DNA of 26,856 nucleotides, taken from a virus. Below, one piece after another: positions 1 to 7,724 of the stretch. The stretch spans positions 1-26,856 of the IMG/VR virus record IMGVR_UViG_3300037367_000022. One strand, written 5' to 3'. Numbering within the stretch: the first letter of the stretch is position 1; each line of letters begins with the position of its first letter. The translations under genes were made by a program, and so were the position numbers. Below the pieces are notes generated by a model, which worked only from the letters and a program-made list of their open reading frames with translations, made no database searches and was not told the origin of the DNA.

Positions 1-284
1 ATGCGCCAGGCAGCTTCGGCAAGGATGTAAATGTCGGTGCCTGTCTCAAACACCTTGCCGTCCACCGCGGCCTCCATCATGTGCCGGAACGCGCTGCCGA
101 GCTGGTCGGTGCTCTTGCCGCGCGCCCAATTGATGTCAGCCGGGTCCTTCTCGGGGCTGTACCGGACGTTGTTCGCGACGCTGACCTTCGTGACTTCGCG
201 CAGCGCCTTGGGGAAGTAGCGCGTAACAAGCTTGAAGATCGGCAGCAGCTTGCGGGCCTGATCGTTGTCAGGAAAGAGGCTCAT
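1..284 (-). CDS. dATP/dGTP diphosphohydrolase-like protein (DUF5664-like), 3' end cut by window edge
   Basis: 94 codons are visible and the reading frame is still open at base 1, so the C-terminus lies outside the window. The protein begins MSLFPDND and contains the signature LLPIFKLVTRYFPKAL, then NWARGKSTDQLGSAFRHMMEA and a following ETGTD. This pattern (WARGKSTD, RHxxEA) resembles the N-terminal domain of phage dATP/dGTP diphosphohydrolases, all-helical MazG-related NTP pyrophosphatases that trim purine dNTP pools. The start at 284 has GGAG nine bases upstream and overlaps the stop of the preceding gene as ATGA, so the two are probably translationally coupled. The family call is from memory of the motif, not from a search; substrate specificity cannot be read here. 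Confidence 0.7.
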   Translation of the reverse strand, partial: MSLFPDNDQARKLLPIFKLVTRYFPKALREVTKVSVANNVRYSPEKDPADINWARGKSTDQLGSAFRHMMEAAVDGKVFETGTDIYILAEAAWR

Positions 285-703
285 GACATGTATCTCCGAA
301 TAATGTTCAGCACCCAATCAGAAGATACAGGACGTACCAGTCCGAGCATGCGGGGCTCGTACAGCGCGAATCTCTTGTTGCACAATGCGCCGACAAATGC
401 TTCGAGCTTCGCGCCGCGTGACTTCTCCCAGTCCTGAAGTAGGACTATCCCCTCTATTCCGCCGTCGGCTATCAGCTTGATGTCGCGTGCCAGGCAATCC
501 CCCCAAGCGCCGAGCAGATCACTCTCGAAGCCGGTAACAGTGTCACCCATCACCCGCTCGCGAAACGCTGCATCGTCCAGCTCTGCGGGCGATACAACGT
601 CGTAGCCGTGCGCTCGGAGCTGCGCCGCAACCGTGTCGAAGTAGGGAAAGTTGAAATTCTTGATGTGGGACATCGGCCCCGCAATGTACACTCTAGTAGA
701 CAT
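281..703 (-). CDS. DUF4406 protein, nucleoside 2-deoxyribosyltransferase-like
   Basis: 140 aa. The N-terminus VYIAGPMSHIKNFNFPYFD followed by AAQLRAHGYDVVSPAEL is the hallmark of DUF4406, a Rossmann-like family related to nucleoside 2-deoxyribosyltransferases and common beside phage replication genes. The middle (CLARDIKLIADGGIEGIVLLQDWEKSRGA) fits the rest of the fold, including the conserved W-x-x-S-x-G-A segment. I place the start at ATG 703, seven bases after AGGAG, rather than the in-frame GTG at 706. It overlaps the end of the DUF6899 gene upstream and shares ATGA with the diphosphohydrolase-like gene downstream. A role in nucleotide salvage or base modification is inferred; the family's biochemical activity in phages is not established. 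Confidence 0.75.
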   Translation of the reverse strand: MSTRVYIAGPMSHIKNFNFPYFDTVAAQLRAHGYDVVSPAELDDAAFRERVMGDTVTGFESDLLGAWGDCLARDIKLIADGGIEGIVLLQDWEKSRGAKLEAFVGALCNKRFALYEPRMLGLVRPVSSDWVLNIIRRYMS

Positions 704-944
704 CACCGTTCTCCTGCATTTTTAGTTCCTCGTAGGGCACTGCAACGCGACGATAAAATTCGAGCTTCGCGCCTTCGAGCGCGCCGAGCACATCGTTGAT
801 GCGCTGGTAACTTAACCCGTTCACCTGAATGTACGTGCGGATTACACACGTTATTTGGTAATTCAAACCCCCTGGCACCGCAGGGGTAAATTCTGAACCG
901 GGCTTAATGTATTCGCGATCACTCTGTTTGATGTAGGGCATCAT
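693..944 (-). CDS. DUF6899 phage protein
   Basis: 83 aa, or 82 if the second of two consecutive ATGs (941) is used; homologues as I recall them start MPYI, which favours the second. Recognisable features are MPYIKQSDRE at the start, PGGLNYQITCVI in the middle, SYQRINDVLGALEGAKLEFYR and a C-terminus ending ENGDVY, a very conserved pattern in phages. The function is unknown. The RINDVLGALEGAKLEFYRR helix resembles a segment seen near nucleotide-metabolism genes. The start shares ATGA with the stop of the helicase gene, so coupling is likely. Confidence 0.75.
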   Translation of the reverse strand: MMPYIKQSDREYIKPGSEFTPAVPGGLNYQITCVIRTYIQVNGLSYQRINDVLGALEGAKLEFYRRVAVPYEELKMQENGDVY

Positions 945-2356
945 CGTCTCTTTTTCATGGCTGCCATCAGCGCTTCGAGCACTGAGCAGTTGGTTGCGTG
1001 AACTGATAGAACGTCTTCGTCAACGGTGTCTTTCGCTACGATGTCGTATTCGTACACCGGGCGGTCGAATCCTTCCTGGTACTGGCGCATTGGGCCGATG
1101 CGGGCGCGGAACTGGTTGGTGTCCCTTGTGTTCCAAGTATGCCCGAATCTCGCAATGATGTTGCAAACTTTTTGCAACCCGTCGATGCCGTGGCCCATCG
1201 ACTTCGGATGGGCATAACCGATCTGCGCGTCTCCGGCCTTGAACGCGGCCTCGCCGGCTTTCTTGGAAAGGTCAACGGCCTTAGGGAACGCGGCCTGTAT
1301 GCGCTCTGCCTCGTGTGTGAAGTTGTACTGCACCATGACCGGGGCGCCCGCGGCCTCGTGGATGACCGACTCCAGCGCCTCAATCTTCGCGGTGTGGATG
1401 GGCGCCCAGATGGGGTGCTCCGTAAACACGGCACCCCCCGCAATCTGAAGGCACTTGTTGACGAGTCCCCCTTTGTTCATTATGTGAATCTCACCGTATT
1501 CCGCGATCTCCGCGAACATCTTCACCTCCAGGTCTTTGTACAGCGCTCGCGCCTTGGGCGGCAGCGTCACGCCCACGGGCGTTACGATGGGTTCGTGCAG
1601 GTCGAAGTAGTCCTTGGGGTCTATCGTGAGGCAGATGTCTTGAAGCTCTTTGTCGATGATCTGCTTGCTGTACGGGCCAAGCTCGACACCAAAACCGCTC
1701 CACTTCTTGCGGAAGTAGCGCCGCATGAATTCGCCGTGCGTTGCGCCGAGCCGCTGGCCGCGATCGAGATACCAAGTCTGCCCCCACAGGTCAGCGTAGC
1801 CTTGGTTGCCTGTGGGCGTGCCGGTAAGGTTTGTCCAGCGATCGACGATAGAGTGCGCAACCCGCGCGAGTTGGAAGGCGCGCTCGCCGGAGGCGCCGCG
1901 CTTCTTGCTGCCGTCCAAGTTGTGGCCGCCTTTCTTGCCGCGCAGGCCGCTCAAGCGGTCAGCCTCGTCGGCGATCACGCGGCGGAAAGGCCACTTCGCC
2001 ATGAAGTGCTCGACGAGCCACGGGGCCAGCTCGTAGCTAACGGTGAACATGTCCGCTTTGGCGCGCAGCTTGTCGCGGCGCTGCTCCGGCGTGCCTGTTA
2101 GGGGGATAATCTTCAGGTTACGGAACTGTTCCCACTTCGCTACTTCCTCAGGCCATGTGTCTCGCGCCACGCGCGCCGGGCCGATTACGAGTGTTGGTTC
2201 GCTGCCGATCTCATCCATGAGCCGCATCACGTCTTCGACATAGAGAACTGCCGATCCTTTGCCAATACCCATGCCGGCCCAAATGGCGCAGCGCTTGTTG
2301 GCGCGCATGAAGTCCACCATGGGAACCTGCGGCTCGCGTAGCTCAAGTCTGCGCAT
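941..2356 (-). CDS. SNF2-type superfamily 2 DNA helicase/translocase
   Basis: 471 aa, the usual length for phage SNF2 helicases. Motif I is GMGIGKGS (about residues 28-35), motif Ia lies around TLVIGPARVARDTWPEE, motif II is the DEAD box in VIADEADRLSG, and motif III is NLTGTPTGN. The C-terminal RecA-like domain has a motif VI-like NQFRARIGPMRQ followed by YEYDIVAKDTVDEDV, the typical end of these proteins. It probably unwinds or remodels replication and recombination intermediates beside the polymerase and VRR-NUC nuclease. Oddity: motif I reads GKGS where GKT/GKS is normal, so the residue after the catalytic lysine is glycine. It overlaps the upstream nuclease gene by 14 bases and the downstream gene by ATGA. 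Confidence 0.9.
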   Translation of the reverse strand: MRRLELREPQVPMVDFMRANKRCAIWAGMGIGKGSAVLYVEDVMRLMDEIGSEPTLVIGPARVARDTWPEEVAKWEQFRNLKIIPLTGTPEQRRDKLRAKADMFTVSYELAPWLVEHFMAKWPFRRVIADEADRLSGLRGKKGGHNLDGSKKRGASGERAFQLARVAHSIVDRWTNLTGTPTGNQGYADLWGQTWYLDRGQRLGATHGEFMRRYFRKKWSGFGVELGPYSKQIIDKELQDICLTIDPKDYFDLHEPIVTPVGVTLPPKARALYKDLEVKMFAEIAEYGEIHIMNKGGLVNKCLQIAGGAVFTEHPIWAPIHTAKIEALESVIHEAAGAPVMVQYNFTHEAERIQAAFPKAVDLSKKAGEAAFKAGDAQIGYAHPKSMGHGIDGLQKVCNIIARFGHTWNTRDTNQFRARIGPMRQYQEGFDRPVYEYDIVAKDTVDEDVLSVHATNCSVLEALMAAMKKRR

Positions 2357-2633
2357 AGCGACTCAGAAAACCCTCGGCCTGCTCTACGGTCCACAGCACC
2401 GCGACCCGGAACCCAAGTACGCGCAGCTTCGTGTGCCACCACTGCTGCATGTCGCTGACAGTGCCGCCTTTCGTTTTGGTCTCAACGAAAAAGACGCGGC
2501 CGTGCGGCAGGAGCAGCATGCGGTCGGGGATACCGACGTACCAGAGCGCGTTGAGTTTTATGCACAGACCGCCATACTCCTGGACGCGATCATATAGAAA
2601 ACTTTCGACTGTCGTTTCTCTAACGTTTTTCAT
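2343..2633 (-). CDS. VRR-NUC domain nuclease
   Basis: 96 aa, a stand-alone VRR-NUC of the common phage type. It has E10 in TVESFLYDRV, GGLCIKLN, the catalytic GIPDRMLLLPHGRVFFVETK (D in PDR, E-x-K in VETK), and a C-terminal Q/WH-containing helix MQQWWHTKLRVLG. These are the PD-(D/E)XK-fold active-site residues, so a structure-selective or nicking DNA nuclease is expected. It sits between the polymerase and the SNF2 helicase, overlapping both by 14 bases. This order (pol A, VRR-NUC, SNF2) is a recurrent phage module. Confidence 0.92.
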   Translation of the reverse strand: MKNVRETTVESFLYDRVQEYGGLCIKLNALWYVGIPDRMLLLPHGRVFFVETKTKGGTVSDMQQWWHTKLRVLGFRVAVLWTVEQAEGFLSRYAQT

Positions 2634-4680
2634 ACCTGTACCCCGCGAAGCCCTTCGCGGCGAGCGGCATGCCCGCAGTCCAGGGCGATGATAGTGTCAT
2701 CAGGTCACTCAGACCTGTAGACGTAAACTCCGGCGAGTCCGGCGGCTCGCAGATGATTTCGTCATGGACGGACAGCACAGGCTCGTATCCCGCATCGTCG
2801 GCAGCCACAAGTCCGTCCATTAGGATGTCGGCCGAGCTGCCCTGTACGATGTTCTCGGCGAGCTTGCCACTGTACGTGCTGATGCGCTTCCACTGCTTCG
2901 TGTAGGCATCGACGCCCACGAAGCTGATCCCTTCCCACTCCTTCGCGCGCGGCGCCGGGTAGTTGAGGTATCGGCCACTCGGCAGCCGGACCCGCAGCCA
3001 GTTGGCGACGCGATCGACGACAACGCGGCCGGCCGGGTAGTGCTTGCCGGGGTTCTTGACCGCCATCTCGACGGCACTCTCTAGCTCGCTCCAAAACCCG
3101 ACAATCGCCGGATGTTGCTCGCGCCACATCAGCACGAGCGCTTGGCACACGAGCCACACTTCGCGCTCTAGGCCGTAGGTGCGGCGCCGCTTGACGGCCT
3201 TATCCCACCCGGCTTCGGCCGCTTTCTGGAATTGGCGCGGAATGTGAGGCCAAGCGGTGCGCGGCAAGTCTTCAAGACGCAAGCCGTAAGTCTCGGCCAT
3301 CGAGCAGAACGCGCCAACACCGCCGTAGTACTGGAGCGCAAGCTCCATTACCTTACCAATCTGCCGGCGCCAATCCGTGTCGTCTATCTCGTTGGGGTCT
3401 ATTCCGAACGCGCGGCCCGCGGAGACTTTATAGAGATCCGGACCTTCCCCCGCGTCGTAGGCGGCGAAAGCTTCAAGCTTCCAGTCTTCGCCTGCAATCC
3501 ACGCCATGTCCCGTCCCTCGATGTTTGCAAGGTCGGCGACGCAAAGCTTCCGTCCGCTCGCCGAAACCATAATTCCTCGGAGACAGGAGTTGGCAAGCCC
3601 GAGTACATCTGTTCGCGTGTATTCGTGTATGGTACCTTCGCGAAACGCCTGAATCGCGTTTTCAATATCCCACGGGGCATGCTTAGGGCGCGGGAGATTC
3701 TGCGGCTGGAAGGTGCGTCCAGCCCAACGCCCGGTGCGGTTAGCGCCGCAAAACACCAGGAGATTGCGCAGGCGACCCCCAACGTGTTGATCGAGTGCGC
3801 GCTTATATTTCGCTCCCGCAGACTTGCTTGCTTGCTGCCGAATGCGAAGTAGTTCTTTGATGTGTTCGGGGAGTTGGTCATCTTCGAGTCGCCTCTCAAC
3901 AGTGTCTGCTGTTAGGTCGGGCAGGTCTACGCCGTAGTCGGCCATGTAAGCGAGCAGTCGGTTCCGTTGCGTCGTGCGCTCGACTTCGTTCTCTGTGATT
4001 TCCGCGGTGCGATCGGCGAGCTTGCGCTTCGCCTTCTCGGCCGCCTTCATGGCGCCTTCGCACAGTTTCAAGTCTGCTGCCACGCCGCGCGCGTTCATCT
4101 TCTGGTCAAGGTGCCATATGCGCCACATGCGCGGTGTGGCGTTCCACTTCGGACAGTGCCGGTAAACGGCACGCATCGAGCGAATGTCACCCGCGCCATA
4201 CTCCATGAACTTCCGCCACTGCGTCGGGTGCGAGTGGCGATCGTTGTACTTGCCATCCTTGCGCGGGACGCAAAAAAGCTGGATCAGCTCGCGGCCGCCC
4301 TCGTCCTTACCCTCGTCGCCGAGCTTGAAGATGGTTGACAGCTTGTCGAGTCCGCCGGGCAGACCGTGCATGCGGGCGAGCGCCATCGTGCAGCGCCACT
4401 TGGTTGGCTCAATGATCGGCCAGTACATCGGCCAACAGGCGCTCGTGAGCTGCTGTTCAAACTCCGCGCCGTGCGCCCATATCTCGTCGGCTTGCTCGGC
4501 TGCTACCATCAGGGCGCCAGATGGCGCATCGCTCTTGCCGCCGGTCAAATCTTCGACGTGTATTTCGCCATCGTCGATAGCCCACTGCGCCATGATGATC
4601 TGTGCCTTGGTCGCATATCGCGCTACGCCGCGTTTGATCGGAATAGGCGAGCGGGTCTCAAGGTCGAGCCAGAGCTTCAT
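2620..4680 (-). CDS. Family A DNA polymerase with 3'-5' exonuclease domain
   Basis: 686 aa. The N-terminal DnaQ-like exonuclease has Exo I D6/E8 (WLDLETRSP), an Exo II-like HGAEFE (70-75) and Exo III YGAGD (161-165). The polymerase domain has the template-binding GANRTGRWAGR-FQPQNLPR (312-331), motif A VADLANIEGR (D383, E388), motif B around IGKVMELALQYYGG (441-454) and motif C LSVHDE (H639, D640). All catalytic positions appear intact, and there is no 5'-3' exonuclease domain, as usual for phage replicative enzymes. It starts in an ATGA overlap with the small basic protein upstream. Some phages with a diaminopurine genome encode a dedicated member of this family (DpoZ); nothing visible decides whether this is one. 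Confidence 0.95.
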   Translation of the reverse strand: MKLWLDLETRSPIPIKRGVARYATKAQIIMAQWAIDDGEIHVEDLTGGKSDAPSGALMVAAEQADEIWAHGAEFEQQLTSACWPMYWPIIEPTKWRCTMALARMHGLPGGLDKLSTIFKLGDEGKDEGGRELIQLFCVPRKDGKYNDRHSHPTQWRKFMEYGAGDIRSMRAVYRHCPKWNATPRMWRIWHLDQKMNARGVAADLKLCEGAMKAAEKAKRKLADRTAEITENEVERTTQRNRLLAYMADYGVDLPDLTADTVERRLEDDQLPEHIKELLRIRQQASKSAGAKYKRALDQHVGGRLRNLLVFCGANRTGRWAGRTFQPQNLPRPKHAPWDIENAIQAFREGTIHEYTRTDVLGLANSCLRGIMVSASGRKLCVADLANIEGRDMAWIAGEDWKLEAFAAYDAGEGPDLYKVSAGRAFGIDPNEIDDTDWRRQIGKVMELALQYYGGVGAFCSMAETYGLRLEDLPRTAWPHIPRQFQKAAEAGWDKAVKRRRTYGLEREVWLVCQALVLMWREQHPAIVGFWSELESAVEMAVKNPGKHYPAGRVVVDRVANWLRVRLPSGRYLNYPAPRAKEWEGISFVGVDAYTKQWKRISTYSGKLAENIVQGSSADILMDGLVAADDAGYEPVLSVHDEIICEPPDSPEFTSTGLSDLMTLSSPWTAGMPLAAKGFAGYRYEKR

Positions 4681-4859
4681 CGCTGCACGATCTCAGTGGG
4701 ACGCCATGTGGGCATCGTAATAAGCTTGTCGTCCTTATCGCTGCGGACAATGACTCTATCGCCGATCACACGGACGACGGTTCCTTTGAACCAGAGCGCC
4801 GTATTGTACTTCGACAGCCACGTCACTCGCATGTGCGGCCGAAGTGGCTTGTCGGTCAT
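4677..4859 (-). CDS. Small basic beta-rich protein of unknown function
   Basis: 60 aa, MTDKPLRPHMRVTW at the start. The core has alternating hydrophobic beta-strand character (KGTVVRVIGDRVIVRSD, DKLITMPTWRP), like a small SH3-barrel or KOW-like fold that often binds nucleic acid or proteins. Function is not recognised. It is locked into the operon: its ATG overlaps the upstream stop as TAATG and its stop overlaps the polymerase start as ATGA, suggesting co-translation with the polymerase. Confidence 0.7.
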   Translation of the reverse strand: MTDKPLRPHMRVTWLSKYNTALWFKGTVVRVIGDRVIVRSDKDDKLITMPTWRPTEIVQR

Positions 4860-5122
4860 TAGCTCAGTGTGACGATCATGTTGTCTGAAATCGGTCCTTC
4901 AGACGAATTGATGATGTGCTCGGCCATATAGAACACGGCGAACGCGGCGCCAACGGCAACTGCCGGATCTTTCGGCGCTTCCTTCTTCATCGCGTCCCAC
5001 ACTTCAATCATGCGTTCAGCGGCGCGCTTTGCGCGCAGTTGCGCACCGCGCGGCATGCCTTGGATAAGCTCCTGCACTAGCGCGAGGCTATCGTGGCACG
5101 AGTCAGTAAACTGTGTGGTCAT
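4859..5122 (-). CDS. Hypothetical helical phage protein
   Basis: 87 aa, MTTQFTDSCHDSLALVQE. It is predicted mostly helical, with a basic segment (GAQLRAKRAAERMIEVWDAMKKE) followed by an Ala/Val-rich stretch (PAVAVGAAFAVFYMAEHII) that could be a buried helix. No family is recognised. AGGAAG lies ahead of the ATG and overlaps the end of the upstream gene, so expression is probably coupled. Confidence 0.65.
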   Translation of the reverse strand: MTTQFTDSCHDSLALVQELIQGMPRGAQLRAKRAAERMIEVWDAMKKEAPKDPAVAVGAAFAVFYMAEHIINSSEGPISDNMIVTLS

Positions 5123-5123
5123 T

Positions 5124-5387
5124 TCATTTCTTCCTGAAGGGGTTTATCTCGCCGCACGAAACGCATCGTATGCGCCAGGGTGATATATTGCCGGAGGCGT
5201 CGGAGTTTAGTGTGACATCCAACACGCACTTGTGTCGAAGAATCTTGCACAGCAAGCGCTTGATCCACAAGAATCGGATCGGGCGCGGCGGCTGCGACGG
5301 GGGTAACCCGGCGCTCGTGAGGTACGGCGCCGCGTAGGCGCTCGTCATCTCTTGATCGGGAACGGAGTAGGTTGTGAGGGTGTCCAT
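5124..5387 (-). CDS. Hypothetical small Cys-containing protein
   Basis: 87 aa. The N-terminal half is Pro/Ala/Ser-rich and low in predicted structure; the C-terminal half has RFLWIKRLLCKILRHKC and RCVSCGEINPF, so a C-x-x-C plus outlying Cys/His residues could form a zinc-ribbon-like knuckle. Start ATG 5387 follows GGAG by five bases, and this Shine-Dalgarno abuts the T-tract of the terminator behind the ssDNA-binding gene. Expression may therefore depend on readthrough. Function unknown. Confidence 0.65.
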   Translation of the reverse strand: MDTLTTYSVPDQEMTSAYAAPYLTSAGLPPSQPPRPIRFLWIKRLLCKILRHKCVLDVTLNSDASGNISPWRIRCVSCGEINPFRKK

Positions 5388-5395
5388 GCGCGCTC

Positions 5396-5427
5396 CAAAA
5401 AGAAGGCGGCGCCGGGGGCGCGCCGCC
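5396..5427 (-). terminator. Rho-independent terminator after the DUF2815 gene
   Basis: Read on the minus strand, an 8-bp perfect GC stem (GGCGGCGC / GCGCCGCC, plus-strand 5405-5412 and 5420-5427) with a 7-nt loop is followed by TTCTTTTT. It lies nine bases beyond the stop of the ssDNA-binding gene and before the next gene of the same operon, so it should act as a partial terminator setting a high ratio of ssDNA-binding protein to polymerase. Confidence 0.8.
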
Positions 5428-5435
5428 GAGTGGGG

Positions 5436-6011
5436 CTAGGCCATCAGGTCAGCGTCGGAGGGGGTGTCGCTGCCTTCAGTGCCTTCTGCGCTTATCTCGT
5501 CAAACTCATCAGCGTCAGCCGGGCTGCCGCCACCGGAGAACACTTCGCCCTTGCGAAGATGCTGTACGCCGCGGAGCTGCGCGTTGACGCGCTTGCCGTA
5601 CTGGTTTTCCTGCGCCCAAATCTCGATAGATGCGTTGACGTAGTAACCGCTGAGCAGCAGGCCGTCCTGCTCGCTGATCTCGTTACGCTGACCGTCGTAC
5701 GCAGTGGGCCGCACCTTAGCGCGTGCGCTGATGAACAGATTGCCCTCGAAGCCCTCATACTCCGACTTGGCGTCGCCGTTATGAAGCGCCGTCTTGTCCT
5801 GAGCTTGAAGTGCCTTGAGGATTGCATCGGCCTTGACGCCCCACTTCTCTTTCGCTACGGCAGCAATCGCTGCGCGCAGCTCTTTGACCTGGGGGTGCGT
5901 CGGAGGGAACAGGAACGAAGCAGAGAAGGCTGCCTCGCCACCGCCGGCCGGTGCTGTCGCCTTGAACAGATTGGGGAAGGCGAGTCGAACGTCTTTCAAA
6001 AGGATTCGCAT
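5436..6011 (-). CDS. DUF2815 family ssDNA-binding protein
   Basis: 191 aa. The start MRILLKDVRLAFPNLFKAT, the later FSASFLFPPTHPQ and the segment SGYYVNASIEIWAQENQYGKRVNAQLRGVQ are typical of DUF2815, a phage OB-fold-like protein regarded as the single-stranded DNA-binding protein of DUF2800/DUF2815 replication modules. The C-terminal tail (about residues 165-191) is very acidic (DADEFDEISAEG, DTPSDAD), as in SSBs that recruit partners through an acidic tip. TAGGAG lies five bases before the ATG. A candidate promoter lies about 80 bp upstream and an intrinsic terminator directly downstream, so this gene looks independently and strongly expressed. Confidence 0.88.
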   Translation of the reverse strand: MRILLKDVRLAFPNLFKATAPAGGGEAAFSASFLFPPTHPQVKELRAAIAAVAKEKWGVKADAILKALQAQDKTALHNGDAKSEYEGFEGNLFISARAKVRPTAYDGQRNEISEQDGLLLSGYYVNASIEIWAQENQYGKRVNAQLRGVQHLRKGEVFSGGGSPADADEFDEISAEGTEGSDTPSDADLMA

Positions 6012-6089
6012 AGAAGCTCCTAGCTAGAAGATTGAGGTTTGCGGATTCGAGCCCCGCGGTAAAAACCGCTTGGCTCTGGCCGTGGTGCG

Positions 6090-6117
6090 ACTCTAGCAGG
6101 TTTACCGTTTGAGTCAA
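6090..6117 (-). promoter_or_regulatory. Candidate sigma70-type promoter for the DUF2815 gene
   Basis: On the minus strand TTGACT (6117-6112) and TAGAGT (6095-6090) are separated by 16 bases, close to the bacterial consensus. The predicted transcript would have a leader of roughly 70 nt containing a small hairpin, GCGGT-TTTT-ACCGC (6056-6069), before the strong TAGGAG ribosome binding site. It lies in one of the few non-coding gaps (6012-6149) of the leftward block. Confidence 0.5.
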
Positions 6118-6149
6118 CAGGTATCGGCGCCGGTTTCTTGTCTTTTGGC

Positions 6150-6383
6150 TCAGCCACGGGTAACAGCCCTCAGCCCGACGCGCCAGTCGTCCAGCGTCGG
6201 CGCCAGTTTCTTGCCGTAGGCATACGCTTCGCGCGCTGTGCCGAAGCCGAGCGCCTCGCGTATGTTATCGCTGTACTCGGCTTGACGCCCGACGCCGGGG
6301 ACCAACAGGACACTGTTGACGTACAGCTCATCGCCGCGCTCGACGCGGAAGAAAACCCATTTGGTGCTAGACAGGGGCAACAT
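6150..6383 (-). CDS. Hypothetical phage protein
   Basis: 77 aa from ATG 6383, chosen because AGGAG lies seven bases upstream; a TTG two codons earlier is less likely. The N-terminal half is beta-like (KWVFFRVERGDELYVNSVLLVPG) and the C-terminal half helical (REALGFGTAREAYAYGKKLAPTLDDW). No family recognised. It overlaps the end of the DUF2800 nuclease gene by 17 bases. Confidence 0.65.
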   Translation of the reverse strand: MLPLSSTKWVFFRVERGDELYVNSVLLVPGVGRQAEYSDNIREALGFGTAREAYAYGKKLAPTLDDWRVGLRAVTRG

Positions 6384-7614
6384 CGTCAAACTCCTGGGCC
6401 TCTGCTTTGCCCGTGTACGGGGGCCGCTCGTCGCTGCCTAAAGCCAAGATCGGCTTGCCGGGTGCGCGAGTTATCAATGGCGAGAATACATCATTCCACA
6501 GTGCGGCGGTCTTCTTTTTATCAAGCAGTTTAGCCGCTGCGGATGCGGTTATGATCGCCTTGGGCTCATAGGCTTTCTCCGCGAGCTGTCCGACCAGGGC
6601 CGCTTCGGCTGCCGCCTCATCAGCCCACTTGCGGTTGCCCATCTTGCCCTCAACGAACTTGAGCGGCTTGCCATCGCTGCCCGTTATTTGTATCCCGTTC
6701 TGGACTGCTTTAGCGGTTTCAGCCTCAATTTCGGTACACCATTGCCGGATCAGCGGCACGGCAACCATCGCCTTGCCAAGGTATTCTTTGTTGGTGCTCA
6801 TGACACCCGGCGGATCGGCCGCGATTGTCTCGAAGTCCGAGCGCGTTTCGTCAGCGACGAATTTCGCGAGCTTCGGACATTCAGCCTTCGCGCGGCACCA
6901 GCGGCATGTCTTGTCGCCGGGGTTCATGAACTGCTCAGCCTGCTGCGGGGTCTGCACGAGACAAGCGCCTGCTAGACCAGAAGCGTATGCAGCGCGGTCC
7001 ATCAGCGCCATGATCTTCGCGACCGGAAAAACCTTCTCGCTGTGATTGCCGATGCGCGGCTGGCTCACGACGAGCCGTGCGCCAGTGATTGTGTAGCCCA
7101 ACAGCTCCGCGTCGCGAACGAGACCTGCGGCGTACAAGCCTAGCTGATGGTTGGGTTGTTCCTCGCCGTTGGCGTCGAGGTAGAATGCTTCTACCTTCTC
7201 ACCCATGCCGTACTTGAAGTCGGCCGCGGTCACAAGGCCGGGCTCGATGATACCCGCGTCGCACGTTCCGCCTTGATCTTTACCAAGCCAGTCGGACAGA
7301 TCGACCCAGTGCTCAACGTACAAGTGCTTGCCGAGCGCGAGCTGACGCACCATATCAAGATAGCTTTGGATATGGCCGGCGCGGTCTTCGTCCATTGCGT
7401 AGGTTGCACCGTTGATCACGAGTTTGTCGCCGATGTATTTTTCGGCATCTTCTCCGAGTCGCAGTGCTTCAGACGCCCACCAATGGCTTGCCGTACCGTC
7501 GTCCGCGTACGAACTGGAGCCGCCGTCCTGCGTGTTGGCCGGATACGCGAAGCTGCCGGGGCACTCAATCCAGCGGTGCGCGGCGCTCGGGGAAAACAGC
7601 GCGTGGCCGCTCAT
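6367..7614 (-). CDS. DUF2800 family RecB-like (PD-(D/E)XK) nuclease
   Basis: 415 aa. I place the start at ATG 7614, in an ATGA overlap with the upstream small gene; from there the protein begins MSGHALFSPSAAHRWIECPGS, the classic DUF2800 N-terminus. DGTASHWWASEAL corresponds to the conserved G-T-A-x-H motif. The nuclease core has D119 (TCDAGI), D132-x-K134 (AADFKYG) and Q157 (NHQLGLYA). A Cys cluster C237, C240, C246 (CRWCRAKAEC), perhaps with C18, resembles the Fe-S site of Cas4/AddB-type nucleases. With DUF2815 it forms a known recombination/replication pair. An in-frame extension upstream of 7614 exists but lacks family similarity. Confidence 0.88.
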   Translation of the reverse strand: MSGHALFSPSAAHRWIECPGSFAYPANTQDGGSSSYADDGTASHWWASEALRLGEDAEKYIGDKLVINGATYAMDEDRAGHIQSYLDMVRQLALGKHLYVEHWVDLSDWLGKDQGGTCDAGIIEPGLVTAADFKYGMGEKVEAFYLDANGEEQPNHQLGLYAAGLVRDAELLGYTITGARLVVSQPRIGNHSEKVFPVAKIMALMDRAAYASGLAGACLVQTPQQAEQFMNPGDKTCRWCRAKAECPKLAKFVADETRSDFETIAADPPGVMSTNKEYLGKAMVAVPLIRQWCTEIEAETAKAVQNGIQITGSDGKPLKFVEGKMGNRKWADEAAAEAALVGQLAEKAYEPKAIITASAAAKLLDKKKTAALWNDVFSPLITRAPGKPILALGSDERPPYTGKAEAQEFDDVAPV

Positions 7615-7724
7615 GCGAGCAACCACAGCATCCCGAGAACCCCTACCGTCATCCCTAAGGCGGAGAAGAAACACCCGACTATAAACAGCACACCGCAGGC
7701 GAACGGGTGAAGGGGTTTTGTCAT
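7611..7724 (-). CDS. Small single- or double-pass membrane peptide
   Basis: 37 aa starting MTKPLHPFACGVLF. Residues 8-36 are almost entirely hydrophobic (GVLFIVGCFFSALGMTVGV, LGMLWLLA), consistent with one or two short transmembrane helices. AGGA precedes the ATG. Its start overlaps the upstream stop (ATGA) and its stop overlaps the DUF2800 start (ATGA), which strongly supports translation. Function unknown. Confidence 0.65.
   Translation of the reverse strand: MTKPLHPFACGVLFIVGCFFSALGMTVGVLGMLWLLA

Noticed and set aside
1139-2101. 320-aa plus-strand frame
   Set aside because: Antisense to the SNF2 helicase with all motifs on the minus strand; no RBS or family features.
6020-6075. tRNA-like segment with a TTCGAGC loop
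   Set aside because: A five-pair T-arm does not close on either strand and no anticodon or acceptor arm is present; it fits better as the hairpin leader of the DUF2815 gene.
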